This document shows, piece after piece, positions 27,163-36,130 of a stretch of 59,976 nucleotides of DNA (position 1 is its first letter; every line of letters begins with the position of its first letter). The stretch covers positions 1 through 59,976 of the forward strand of contig JAQVNJ010000021.1 of the NCBI GenBank assembly GCA_028703175.1, given 5' to 3'. Below the pieces are notes generated by a model. The model did not search any database. It was not told the origin of the DNA and saw only the letters and a program-made list of their open reading frames with translations. The DNA is from JAAYCB01 sp012744395. GTDB lineage: Bacteria > Planctomycetota > Planctomycetia > Pirellulales > Thermoguttaceae. The position numbers and the translations under genes were made by a program.

Positions 27163-28470
27163 ATGACACAGCACGGCAACGTCAATCGTCGCGATTTTCT
27201 GAGAATTACCGGGGCGGGGGCCGCTTTCCTGTCCTCCGGCGTGTGGAGCGGCCTGTCCGCCGCCGAATCGGCTTCTCCCAACGAGAAGCTCAACATCGCC
27301 TGCGTGGGCACGGCCAACCGGGCCCAGGCCGACATCGAGGGCGTCAAGGGCGAGAACATCGTCGTCCTCTGCGACGTCGACAAGAACTACCTGGATCGGG
27401 CGGCGGCGCGGTTTCCGAACGCGCGAACGTATGCCGATTACCGGGAGATGATCGACAAGGAGGCGGGCAAGGTCGATGCGGTGGTCGTCGGCACGGCGGA
27501 CCACCATCACGCCCCGGCGTCGATCCGCGCGATCCGGGCCGGCATGCACGTGTATTGCGAAAAGCCCCTGACCCACACCGTGTTCGAGTCGCGGCTGTTG
27601 GCCGAGGAGGCCAAGAAGCGCGGCCTGGCGACCCAGCTGGGCACCCAGATCCACGCCGGCGAGAATTACCGCCGCGTTGTTGAAGTCATCCAGTCCGGCG
27701 CGATCGGCAAGGTCAATGAAGTCCACGTCTGGGTCGGCAAGGCGTGGGGCGGCGGCGAGCGGCCGGAGGGCAGTCAGGAACCGCCCGCAACGCTCGACTG
27801 GGACCTCTGGCTGGGCCCGGCGCCCGAGCGGCCCTTCTGGCCCGGCGTCTACCATCCGGCCAATTGGCGCCGCTGGTGGGATTTCGGCACCGGCACGCTT
27901 GGCGACATGGCCTGCCACTACATGGACCTGCCCTTTTGGGCCCTCAATCTGCGCCACCCGGTGACCTGCCAGGCCGAAGGCCCCGAGGTCCATCCGGAGA
28001 CCTGCCCGCTCGGCCTGATCGTCCGCTACGAGTTCCCCGAGCGCGAGGGCCTGCCCCCCGTCCAACTGACCTGGTACGACGGGAATTTGATCCCGAAGGA
28101 GATCGCCGGCCAACGGGTGCCGGGCAGCGGCGTGATGTTCATCGGCGAGGAGGGGATGATGTTCGCCGATTACGGCAGCTACCGGCTCTTCCCGGCCGAG
28201 AAATTCGCCGATTTCAAGCCGCCGGCCCCCTCGATCGCCCCCTCGATCGGCCACCATGCCGAATGGATCAAGGCCTGCAAGGATGGTTCGCCCACGACGT
28301 GCAACTTCGACTATTCCGGCCCGCTGAGCGAGGCCGTGATTCTGGGTACGGTCGCCTATCGGACGGGCGAGCGTCTCCAGTGGGACGCGAAGAACCTCAA
28401 GGCCACCAACTGCCCCGCGGCGGACAAGTACGTGAACAAGCCGTATCGCGCCGGCTGGGAAGTCGCCTAG
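27163..28470 (+). CDS. Tat-exported Gfo/Idh/MocA-family oxidoreductase
   Basis: 435 residues; ATG 27163 with AAGGAAA upstream. A twin-arginine signal NRRDFLRITGAGAAFL is at residues 8-23. The Rossmann domain begins LNIACVGTANRAQADIEG. EKPLTH carries the conserved Lys of the family's catalytic motif, and GTGTLGDMACHYMD completes the active site. Planctomycetes have many exported members that oxidise or epimerise sugars, usually with tightly bound NAD(P). The substrate is unknown. The gene ends before a hairpin shared with the convergent LRR gene. Confidence 0.92.
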   Translation: MTQHGNVNRRDFLRITGAGAAFLSSGVWSGLSAAESASPNEKLNIACVGTANRAQADIEGVKGENIVVLCDVDKNYLDRAAARFPNARTYADYREMIDKEAGKVDAVVVGTADHHHAPASIRAIRAGMHVYCEKPLTHTVFESRLLAEEAKKRGLATQLGTQIHAGENYRRVVEVIQSGAIGKVNEVHVWVGKAWGGGERPEGSQEPPATLDWDLWLGPAPERPFWPGVYHPANWRRWWDFGTGTLGDMACHYMDLPFWALNLRHPVTCQAEGPEVHPETCPLGLIVRYEFPEREGLPPVQLTWYDGNLIPKEIAGQRVPGSGVMFIGEEGMMFADYGSYRLFPAEKFADFKPPAPSIAPSIGHHAEWIKACKDGSPTTCNFDYSGPLSEAVILGTVAYRTGERLQWDAKNLKATNCPAADKYVNKPYRAGWEVA

Positions 28471-28486
28471 GGCGCAAGGCAGGGAC

Positions 28487-28519
28487 GAGTCTCCGCCGCG
28501 CGCCGCACGCGGTGGACTC
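28487..28519. terminator. Bidirectional terminator-like hairpin
   Basis: GAGTCtCCgCCGCG pairs with CGCGGTGGACTC around a 7-nt loop in the 77-bp gap between convergent genes. It is GC-rich and has no T-run. Confidence 0.4.
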
Positions 28520-28547
28520 CGCCCGACGGGGCAGCCACCGGCGGTCC

Positions 28548-29687
28548 TTACTGCCCCTCGATGTACTGCAACTGGATGCGGGTGTTGGGCAGCTTCTTCT
28601 GGAGCTGCTCAACACCCTTTTCCGTGACCGCGGTGCGGGTGACTTTCAAGTCCTCCAGCGCCGTGAGCGGCTCGAGGTGTTTCAAGCCCGCATCGGAAAC
28701 CGGGGTCGATCCGAGGTGCAGGAAGGCGAGCCGGGTCATCCCCGCCAGGTGCGGCAGCCCGGCGTCGGTCAACTGGGTGTTGTCGACGTTGAGCCATTCC
28801 ATGTTCGTTAGGCCGGCCAGGTGAGCCGCGCCGGCATCGGTGATCGCCACGCGCCAGAGGTTGAGCCTCTTGAGTTCTTTCTTGTTCGCCAGGTGGGCCA
28901 GACCCTGATCGGTGAGCAAGCTGCATTCGCTCACGTCGAGATCCTCGAGCTTCGGCAGCTTGGCCAGATGGGCCAACCCGGCGTCGCTCACCTGGCACTG
29001 CGAGATACGGAGCTTTCTCAGGTTCGGAAACTGCGCAAGCGCGCCCAGGGCATCGTCATCGACCAGCGTCTTGGAGAGATACAGTTCCTCGAGATCTTTC
29101 AGGCCGGCAAGCTGCTTCAGGCCGTCGCCGCTGATCCAGAGGAAATCGAGAGCCAGGACCTTCAGGTTTGCCAACCCGGCCAGGTGCGCCATGCCCTCGT
29201 CGTCGACGGTTGTCTTGCCGTTTTTTCCGGAAAGTCGCAGCACACGCAGGTTGCCGGCGGCAGCCAGCTTTTCCAGTCCCGCATCGGAGATCTGGCATTC
29301 CTGCAACTCCGCGGTCTGGAGCGAGGGCAGCTCGCCGAGGACCGCCAAGGCCGCGTCGGTGATGCCGGTTTCGCTGAGCCGGACGGATCGGACCCGCTCG
29401 AGCCGTTTCAAGGGTTCCAGGGCGCGATCGTCGATCTCCGCGCCGCGGAAGCTGACCTCGACGACGCCGCCCTCGGCGTCTGTTTTCAGGTCGGCTCCCG
29501 ATTTCTGTAGCGCGTCGATCGCTTCCTGGGCATCGCCCGCCGGCGCCGGCGGTTCCCCAGCGCTCTCCGCGGCCGGCCCGGAGGGGGCAACGGGAACGGG
29601 GGGGGCTGAGGGGGCCGGTGCGCCGCGATCGCAACCGAGCAGGGGCAGAGTCACAAGCAGTCCGAAACAAACGCGCAAAGATGCCAT
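28548..29687 (-). CDS. Leucine-rich-repeat lipoprotein
   Basis: 379 residues. ATG 29687 has AAGGGAG about 7 nt upstream; an ATG 10 codons earlier would spoil the signal peptide. The lipobox LPLLGC predicts lipid attachment at Cys19. A Pro/Ala-rich linker follows, then about ten LRR units of roughly 24 residues with the pattern ITDAGLAHLAxLxxLxxLxL. It probably presents a binding surface on a membrane. Such LRR proteins are frequent in planctomycetes; no partner is evident. It is divergent from the exported protein gene at 29837. Confidence 0.88.
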   Translation of the reverse strand: MASLRVCFGLLVTLPLLGCDRGAPAPSAPPVPVAPSGPAAESAGEPPAPAGDAQEAIDALQKSGADLKTDAEGGVVEVSFRGAEIDDRALEPLKRLERVRSVRLSETGITDAALAVLGELPSLQTAELQECQISDAGLEKLAAAGNLRVLRLSGKNGKTTVDDEGMAHLAGLANLKVLALDFLWISGDGLKQLAGLKDLEELYLSKTLVDDDALGALAQFPNLRKLRISQCQVSDAGLAHLAKLPKLEDLDVSECSLLTDQGLAHLANKKELKRLNLWRVAITDAGAAHLAGLTNMEWLNVDNTQLTDAGLPHLAGMTRLAFLHLGSTPVSDAGLKHLEPLTALEDLKVTRTAVTEKGVEQLQKKLPNTRIQLQYIEGQ

Positions 29688-29836
29688 TGGTCGATCTCCC
29701 TTCTTGCGGTCTATCATAGGGCCTCTTGGGGTCGCTGGAAAGAGGCCCGCTCTTGCCTCGCGCCGTCAGGAGGACCAGAATACGCTCATCGACGTGACCC
29801 TGACCGACCACATTCCAGCCGATTCCGAGTCGATCG

Positions 29837-31714
29837 ATGAAACCGGGAAATCTGCTTTTCTGCGCGGCAGCGGCGACGCTCGCGGCCGCCTGGATCGGCG
29901 GCGCGGCGCGTGGGGAAGACGCCCCCACGGCGGCCGCTCGGCGCGTCGCCAGGGAAATCCGCCGCGAGGCCCTGCTGCCTCCGAATGGTCCGGAGGGGAG
30001 GCCGCTGCCGCTGGCCAGTCATTGGAATGCGGGCACCGTTCGCAACACGTTCGATGCGGACCACCAGATCGGCCTGATTCAAGCGGGGCACCACATCCTG
30101 CCCTGGATCGGCTGGCCGAGCGGCGATCCGCACGACGAGCGTTTCGACGCATATTTCGGCCGGCTACTCCGCTACTTCCAGGCGCTCGAGCTGCCGATCT
30201 CGATCCGCGGCACGCAGTGGAACGCGATGCTTGTCGGCCAGGAGTATCGCGACGGCCCCGAAAGCCAATGGGCCGGCGTGATCTCGCCGGACGGCAAGCG
30301 CGTGCCGCGCTTGAGCCCGTTCGGCGCCGTCCAGCCCTGGCAGGACCCGGCGGCGGAGTATGTCGGCACGGCGGCGATGAAGCGGGCGCAGGCGATCTAT
30401 CCCGAGCCGCCCCTGGTGCTGCTGGTTTCGAACAACGAGCCGCCCGATCTCCGCTGGTCGAAGCACGGTCCGCTGGAAGAGATTTCGAAGCGGTACCTGG
30501 ATCGCTACGGCAAGGGGCGCGACGACCCATTCCGCCGCAAGGTCGTGGCGGAAGGCTGGATGGAGCGTTATCCGGTGATGTTCAAGGCGATGCGCGAGGC
30601 CTTTGTAAGCGATGCCTGGAGGGCGAACCTGCGATTCGTGGGCTACGGCGCGTTCGGCCCCGCGCACCTCGGCCGCTGGGAGGGCTGGAAGGTCTATTCG
30701 CTGATCACCGGCGAGTGGACCGCGCCCGACTGGCACTACTGGCAGGGCGGCAGCCCTTCCTACTATACGAACAACTGGGACGCCAACCGCGACCACTGGG
30801 TGTTTTCCACTCAGGTCGAGTCGATGAACTGGGTTTTCATGCTTGACGAGGCCTGGCGGGTGAATCCCAATTTCTGGTTTGAAATCTCCACATGGGACGG
30901 CAACGAAATCGACGCTTGGATGAAGGGGACGGGCGCGGAAACGCCGAGGGACCTGGTGCAAATCTCCCGTTCGGGGCTGTCGCCGGAAGAGCGGGGGAGC
31001 GTCGACGCGAAACTTGCCAAGAAGTCGAAAGCGATGCAGTACCTGGTCGACGGCCAGACCTATCCACCCGAGCGCGCCGCCGGTTGGGTGCAATTCGGCC
31101 TCTGGCTGTTGCGGCCGCGGGCGGTTCGCGAGTTTCGCGGCCACGCCACGCCGCTGGCCCCGGTCGAGCCCTACTGGATGGAGACTGTCAAGGCGGTCGA
31201 TCGCGTCTGGAACAACGAACCGCTCGCGGAGTTCTGGCGCCGCGGCGCCCTGGTCGCCAACACGGCCCATCCGCACCCCTATCAAGTCGGCATCCCGCCG
31301 GAGTACGCAACGATTCCTCGCTGGTACTGCCTCGACACGAATCTCGACCCGCCGCGGCCCTGGGACTTGACCACGAATCTTCCCGTGTTTGCCCTCGCCC
31401 TGGTGTTGGGCGGCGGCGGTGCGGGCGATGCGGGCGATGCGGGCGATGCGGGCGATGTGGGCGATGCGGGCGATGCGGGCGGTGCGGGCGATGCGGGCGA
31501 TGCGGGGGATATGGGCGCTGCGGCCGGCCGCCGCTGGCTTGTGTATGCCCACGCGCCGCTGGCCGATCGCTGCGGCGTGGAGGTCGCGATTCCCGGCTTT
31601 CGAAAGATTACGGTGGACGTGCCTCGCCGGGGCGCGTTCTACCTGGTCGATGATCACCGCGTGGCCACGGTATGGCCAGGGCAGGATCGGTCGGCCGAGG
31701 GCCCCGCGCGATAG
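29837..31714 (+). CDS. Large exported protein, glycoside-hydrolase-like, family unknown
   Basis: 625 residues with a signal peptide (about 1-26, ending AARGED). The body is rich in Trp, Tyr and acidic residues, with WNAMLVGQEYRDGPESQW, LLVSNNEPPDLRWSKHGP and FWFEISTWDGNEID, as in TIM-barrel glycoside hydrolases. I cannot place it in a numbered family. A tandem Gly-Asp-Ala tract (about residues 529-561) separates the main domain from a short C-terminal beta domain. No good ribosome binding site is visible. It lies between an LRR lipoprotein and an FG-GAP protein. Confidence 0.75.
   Translation: MKPGNLLFCAAAATLAAAWIGGAARGEDAPTAAARRVAREIRREALLPPNGPEGRPLPLASHWNAGTVRNTFDADHQIGLIQAGHHILPWIGWPSGDPHDERFDAYFGRLLRYFQALELPISIRGTQWNAMLVGQEYRDGPESQWAGVISPDGKRVPRLSPFGAVQPWQDPAAEYVGTAAMKRAQAIYPEPPLVLLVSNNEPPDLRWSKHGPLEEISKRYLDRYGKGRDDPFRRKVVAEGWMERYPVMFKAMREAFVSDAWRANLRFVGYGAFGPAHLGRWEGWKVYSLITGEWTAPDWHYWQGGSPSYYTNNWDANRDHWVFSTQVESMNWVFMLDEAWRVNPNFWFEISTWDGNEIDAWMKGTGAETPRDLVQISRSGLSPEERGSVDAKLAKKSKAMQYLVDGQTYPPERAAGWVQFGLWLLRPRAVREFRGHATPLAPVEPYWMETVKAVDRVWNNEPLAEFWRRGALVANTAHPHPYQVGIPPEYATIPRWYCLDTNLDPPRPWDLTTNLPVFALALVLGGGGAGDAGDAGDAGDVGDAGDAGGAGDAGDAGDMGAAAGRRWLVYAHAPLADRCGVEVAIPGFRKITVDVPRRGAFYLVDDHRVATVWPGQDRSAEGPAR
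31421..31519 (+). repeat. 11 tandem 9-bp units in the exported protein gene
   Basis: Units GCGGGCGAT with scattered variants (GTGGGCGAT, GCGGGCGGT, GCGGGGGAT, ATGGGCGCT) encode repeated Ala-Gly-Asp. The unit length keeps the frame, so slippage would change linker length without breaking the protein. Confidence 0.9.
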
Positions 31715-31833
31715 TGGGGCAAGTCACCAGAGCACGTGCGCCAGGCCTCGGTCCAAGGTCTGAGGAACGGCGCTGGAATGGTTTCAGCCACGCTCGGCTA
31801 ACAGGCCGGCGCGCGGGTTTACGGAGAACGACG

Positions 31834-33807
31834 ATGATGAGCAACACAACGATGCGATGCGGCTTCAGCGTGCTGATTTTCGGGCTCTTGGGCGCGGCAG
31901 CGCCGACGGCTGATGCCGCGGAAGCGAAGGCCCCCGCCCCCCCGCCGGCCCTGGAACGGATCGCGTACGGCGATCCCGGATTGACCGTCGATCTGGGCGT
32001 CGGGCTCTGGGCGTGGCCGGTGCCGATGGACTTCGACGGCGACGGCGACCTCGACCTGGTCGTGGCGTGCCCCGACGTGCCCTACAACGGGACGTACTTC
32101 TTCGAGAATCCTGACGGCAACGTCAAGTTTCCGGTGTTCAAGCCGGCGGTGCGGATTAGCCAAGGGGCGTCGAACATCACCCCGTCTTACGTCGATGGCG
32201 GTGTGCGCGTGATGGCGCCGGGTGCGGAGTATCCCGGCTTCCGGCCCAACGGCCTGGCCAACCCGGTGAAGCTGCCCCTTCCGGCAAACATCCATCCCCA
32301 GCGCGTGCGGGCCAACCAGTGGCGCTACACGGACTACGATGGCGATGGCAACATGGACCTCGTCGTCGGGGTTGGCGATTGGACGGAATACGGATGGGAC
32401 AACGCCTTCGACGCCGAGGGCCGCTGGACCCGCGGACCGCTGCACGGCTTTGTCTATCTGCTCCGCAACGGCGGTACGAACGACGCGCCCGAGTACGAGC
32501 AGCCGGTGAAGATCGAAGCGGGCGGCACGCCCGTTGACGTCTACGGCATGCCCTCGCCCAATTTCGGCGACTTTGACGGCGACGGCGACCTCGACCTGAT
32601 CTGCGGCGAGTTCGTCGACACGTTCACCTACTTCGAGAATGTCGGCACGCGGACGCGGCCCGAGTACGCGGCGGGGCGCCCGCTCGCGCTTGGCGATCGG
32701 CCCCTGACGATGGACCTGTGCATGATCGTGCCGGTTGCCCTCGATTGGGACGGCGACGGCGACCTGGACCTGGTGGTCGGCCAGGAGGACGGGCGCGTGG
32801 CGCTGGTCGAGCACACGGGGAAGGTGGCCGGCGGCTTGCCGGTGTTCGCCGCTCCGCGGTTCTTCCAGCAGCAGGCGGGCGACTTGAAGTTCGGGGCCCT
32901 GGTGACGCCGGTCGCGTTCGACTGGGATGCAGACGGCGACCTGGACCTGGTCTGCGGCAATACGGCGGGCTACATCGGCTGGATCGAGAACCTCGACGGG
33001 GCCTGCCCGGCCAAGTGGGCGGCGCCGAAGTTGGTGGAGGCCGACGGGCGGCCGATCCGCATCCTGGCCGGCCCGAACGGCTCGATCCAAGGGCCCTGCG
33101 AGGCGAAGTGGGGTTACACCACGCTGAGCGTGGCGGATTGGGACCTGGACGGCCTGCCGGACCTGATCGTCAATTCGATCTGGGGCAAAGTAGTCTGGTT
33201 CCGCAACACGGGCACGCGCCCGTCGCCGCGGTTTGCCGCGGCCGCTCCCGTGGAAGTCGCGTGGCCGGGCCGGCCGCCCAAGCCCGCCTGGACCTGGTGG
33301 GAACCGCGGCCCGGCGAGCTGGCCGCCCAGTGGCGGACAACCCCCGTGGTGATCGACTGGAACGAGGATGGGCTGCCCGACCTGGTGATGCTGGACCACG
33401 AGGGATACCTGGCCTTGTTCCCCCGGGCGAAGCGGGACGGCAAGCTCGTACTGCTGCCGCCGGAGCGGGTTTTCGTCGACGCCGAAGGGGCGCCGCTGCG
33501 GCTGAACGCCAGAGAGGCCGGGGGAAGCGGTCGCCGCAAGCTCTGTTTTGCCGACTGGGATGGCGACGGACGGCTCGACTTGTTGGCCAACAGCGTCAAT
33601 GTCGACTTCTTTCGCAACCTGGGCCGGAAGGAGGGCAAGACCGTGCTGGCCAACCAGGGCGCGGTCGACTCGCGACGCCTGGCGGGCCACACGACCAGTC
33701 CCACGGTCGTGGACTGGAACCGCGATGGCCTGCCGGACCTGGTGATCGGGGCCGAGGACGGCTATTTGTATTACCTGGGGAACCCGCGTGCGAAGTCCGG
33801 CCGATGA
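31834..33807 (+). CDS. Exported FG-GAP/VCBS repeat protein
   Basis: 657 residues; GGAG 7 nt before ATG 31834 (ATG 31837 also possible). A signal peptide ends near ADAAEA. Nine calcium-binding FG-GAP-type motifs are visible, e.g. DFDGDGDLDL (twice), DYDGDGNMDL, DWDGDGDLDL, DWDADGDLDL, DWDLDGLPDL, DWNEDGLPDL, DWDGDGRLDL and DWNRDGLPDL, which predicts a beta-propeller. It likely binds polymers or surfaces outside the cell. Its place between an exported enzyme-like protein and a sodium symporter fits nutrient capture. Confidence 0.9.
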   Translation: MMSNTTMRCGFSVLIFGLLGAAAPTADAAEAKAPAPPPALERIAYGDPGLTVDLGVGLWAWPVPMDFDGDGDLDLVVACPDVPYNGTYFFENPDGNVKFPVFKPAVRISQGASNITPSYVDGGVRVMAPGAEYPGFRPNGLANPVKLPLPANIHPQRVRANQWRYTDYDGDGNMDLVVGVGDWTEYGWDNAFDAEGRWTRGPLHGFVYLLRNGGTNDAPEYEQPVKIEAGGTPVDVYGMPSPNFGDFDGDGDLDLICGEFVDTFTYFENVGTRTRPEYAAGRPLALGDRPLTMDLCMIVPVALDWDGDGDLDLVVGQEDGRVALVEHTGKVAGGLPVFAAPRFFQQQAGDLKFGALVTPVAFDWDADGDLDLVCGNTAGYIGWIENLDGACPAKWAAPKLVEADGRPIRILAGPNGSIQGPCEAKWGYTTLSVADWDLDGLPDLIVNSIWGKVVWFRNTGTRPSPRFAAAAPVEVAWPGRPPKPAWTWWEPRPGELAAQWRTTPVVIDWNEDGLPDLVMLDHEGYLALFPRAKRDGKLVLLPPERVFVDAEGAPLRLNAREAGGSGRRKLCFADWDGDGRLDLLANSVNVDFFRNLGRKEGKTVLANQGAVDSRRLAGHTTSPTVVDWNRDGLPDLVIGAEDGYLYYLGNPRAKSGR

Positions 33808-34027
33808 CGCGATGCCACCGGCAAGCGCGGTGGGAGGCATACGGTGACGGCGGGGTTTCCCCGGTCAGCCAGTCGGGGCGGCGCGCCGCCGGGCGATACG
33901 AGTCGACCGATCGGCCCGCTTGTCGTGTGAGGCCGGAGACCGTCGACCGAACCGTTGCCCGCGCAGGCGGCGCTCAACGCCCGGAATGTTCCACAGGCGA
34001 TTCGCGGCAACCCGGCGGAGGACACCA

Positions 34028-35758
34028 GTGAACAGCCATTTCACGCAACTTGACTGGGCCGTGCTCGCGGCGTACTTCGCGGCGACGATGTCGATCGGCT
34101 TCTATTTCTGGCGGAAGAGCCGGTCGACGGAGGGGTTTACCGCCGCCGGCCGCGCGCTGCCCGGCTGGGTCTGCGGGCTGTCGATCTTCGCCACCTACCT
34201 GAGCAGCATCAGCTACCTGGCCCTGCCCGGCAAGTCGTTCGCCGACAATTGGAACCCCTTCGTGTTCAGTCTTTCGATCCCGATCGCCACCTGGATTGCC
34301 GTGCGGTGGTTCCTGCCGTACTACCGGGCGAGCGGCGAGGTGTCGGCCTACGCGCTGCTGGAACGGCGGTTCGGCGTCTGGGCCCGGCTGTATGCGAGCG
34401 TGTTCTATCTGCTCACGCAGATCGCGCGGATGGGGGTCGTGATGTACCTGATGGCCTTGCCGATGGCGGTGATCTTCGGCTGGGATATCCGGTTGGTGAT
34501 CCTCTTCACGGGCGTTTCGGTGACGATCTACTCGTTTGTCGGCGGGATCATCGCCGTGATCTGGGCCGACGCGATCCAGGCTCTCGTCCTCATGGCCGGC
34601 GCGGTGATCTGCCTGGCGGTGCTGCTGCTGGGCGTTGAGGGCGGACCTTTCCAGGTGTTTTCAACGGCCGCGGCGGCCGGCAAATTCAGCCTGGGCCAGT
34701 TCGGCGCGGGAGTGGATCAGGGGCGGCTGTGGCTTGACGCCGGTTCGGCCACGTTCCTGGTCGTTCTGCTCTACGGCCTGTTCATCAACCTGCAAAACTT
34801 CGGCATCGATCAGAGCTACATCCAGCGGTACATCGCATCGAGCAGCGACCGCGAGGCGCGGAAGAGCCTCTGGCTGGGCGGGATTCTCTATGTCCCGGTG
34901 TCGGCCGTCTTCTTTCTGATCGGCACGGCATTGTTCGTCTATTACAATTCCGAGCAGCACGAGCGCGATCTGCCGGAGGTCAGGCAATTGGTCGCCCGGC
35001 AGCGGTTGATGCAGCAGGGCGTGTATCCCGAATACGAGGACGCCGAGGCGACGGTTCCGACCCCGGACTACCGGCAGTCCTTGGACGGCGAGGCGGCCGG
35101 GCTGACGGATACGGAGATCGGCGATCGCGTGTTTCCCCATTTCATCGCCAAGCACCTGCCGCCGGGGCTGACGGGCCTGTTGATCGCGGCGGTTTTCGCG
35201 GCGGCGATGAGCACGGTGTCGACCAGCCTGAACTCTTCGGCCACGCTGTTGATGACCGACTACTACCGCCGCTTCCTCAATCCGCGCGCCACCGAGAAGC
35301 AGTGCATGCTGGCGCTCTATGCGAGCACGATCGCGTGGGGCATCCTCGGCACGGGCATGGCGCTGGTCCTGGTCAAGCTGACCGACAGCGCGCTGGACAT
35401 CTGGTGGACGCTCTCCGGCATCTTCGGCGGCGGCATGTGCGGCCTGTTTCTGCTGGGCATCGTCAGCCGGCGAGCGAACAGTCCCGCGGCGGCGGCCGGC
35501 GTCGTCACCGGCGTCCTGGTCATTCTCTGGATGTCGTTTCCCAAGCTGGTCGACTACCTGCTGTCACAGCCTCCGGGAAGCCGGGCCGGGCAGGTTGGGG
35601 CTTGGTTTCAGAGACTGGGCACCGGCTGGCTGAGTCCCTTCCATGCGTTCATGGTCCCGGTGGTCGGCACGATGGCGATCCTGCTGGTCGGCTTGCTGGT
35701 CGCTCGGCTTTCCGGCGCGCGGGGCGGCAGACCGGCGGGAGATTCCAGCGATGCCTGA
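34028..35758 (+). CDS. Sodium/solute symporter (SSS family)
   Basis: 576 residues from GTG 34028, with GGAGG 6 nt upstream; the ORF is open further but the membrane protein starts here. About 13 membrane segments follow, with the family segment GFTAAGRALPGWVCGLSIFATYLSSISYLALPGKSF in its N-terminal part (residues about 36-70) and LIAAVFAAAMSTVSTSLNSSAT in TM9. An insert of about 60 polar residues (around 310-370) lies between membrane segments. It imports a sugar, organic acid or similar solute with Na+; the specificity is unknown. Confidence 0.9.
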   Translation: MNSHFTQLDWAVLAAYFAATMSIGFYFWRKSRSTEGFTAAGRALPGWVCGLSIFATYLSSISYLALPGKSFADNWNPFVFSLSIPIATWIAVRWFLPYYRASGEVSAYALLERRFGVWARLYASVFYLLTQIARMGVVMYLMALPMAVIFGWDIRLVILFTGVSVTIYSFVGGIIAVIWADAIQALVLMAGAVICLAVLLLGVEGGPFQVFSTAAAAGKFSLGQFGAGVDQGRLWLDAGSATFLVVLLYGLFINLQNFGIDQSYIQRYIASSSDREARKSLWLGGILYVPVSAVFFLIGTALFVYYNSEQHERDLPEVRQLVARQRLMQQGVYPEYEDAEATVPTPDYRQSLDGEAAGLTDTEIGDRVFPHFIAKHLPPGLTGLLIAAVFAAAMSTVSTSLNSSATLLMTDYYRRFLNPRATEKQCMLALYASTIAWGILGTGMALVLVKLTDSALDIWWTLSGIFGGGMCGLFLLGIVSRRANSPAAAAGVVTGVLVILWMSFPKLVDYLLSQPPGSRAGQVGAWFQRLGTGWLSPFHAFMVPVVGTMAILLVGLLVARLSGARGGRPAGDSSDA

Positions 35759-35875
35759 GGCGGGATCGTCGTAAACAGCGGCGGGGACCTTGGTTTGCCC
35801 CGGCCGCCCATTCTCGCAGGTTTCGTCCGGCTTGCAGGGCGATCTCGCCAAATCCGCGTTGTTCTGGAATTCGCC

Positions 35876-35903
35876 TTGACACCAGACGCAGAACTGCGAC
35901 AAT
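35876..35903 (+). promoter_or_regulatory. Candidate promoter of the mur cluster
   Basis: Perfect TTGACA (35876-35881), 16-bp spacer, GACAAT (35898-35903). The start near 35910 would give a leader of about 220 nt before murE. The surrounding gap (35759-36130) holds no credible gene. Confidence 0.55.
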
Positions 35904-36130
35904 CCGACCCGCCGTTGACCTGAATGGTTCACCCACTCCGGTCACGGCCCGGACTGACCGGGGCCGCCGAAGCAAAGCGGTCCTGGGAATCGAAATCCCA
36001 CTCGTTCCAGTCGCCGGAGGCTCGCGGGCCGAAAGGAATCGGTCGGCGTTTTCCGGCGGCAAGCCTGAAGACCGAGCGAATCCACAAGACAGGAAGTCGC
36101 CGGCGCCCATTGGCATGGAGGCCACGCGCC

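Noticed and set aside
31421..31519. CRISPR-like array
   Set aside because: 9-bp contiguous units without spacers, inside a coding frame.
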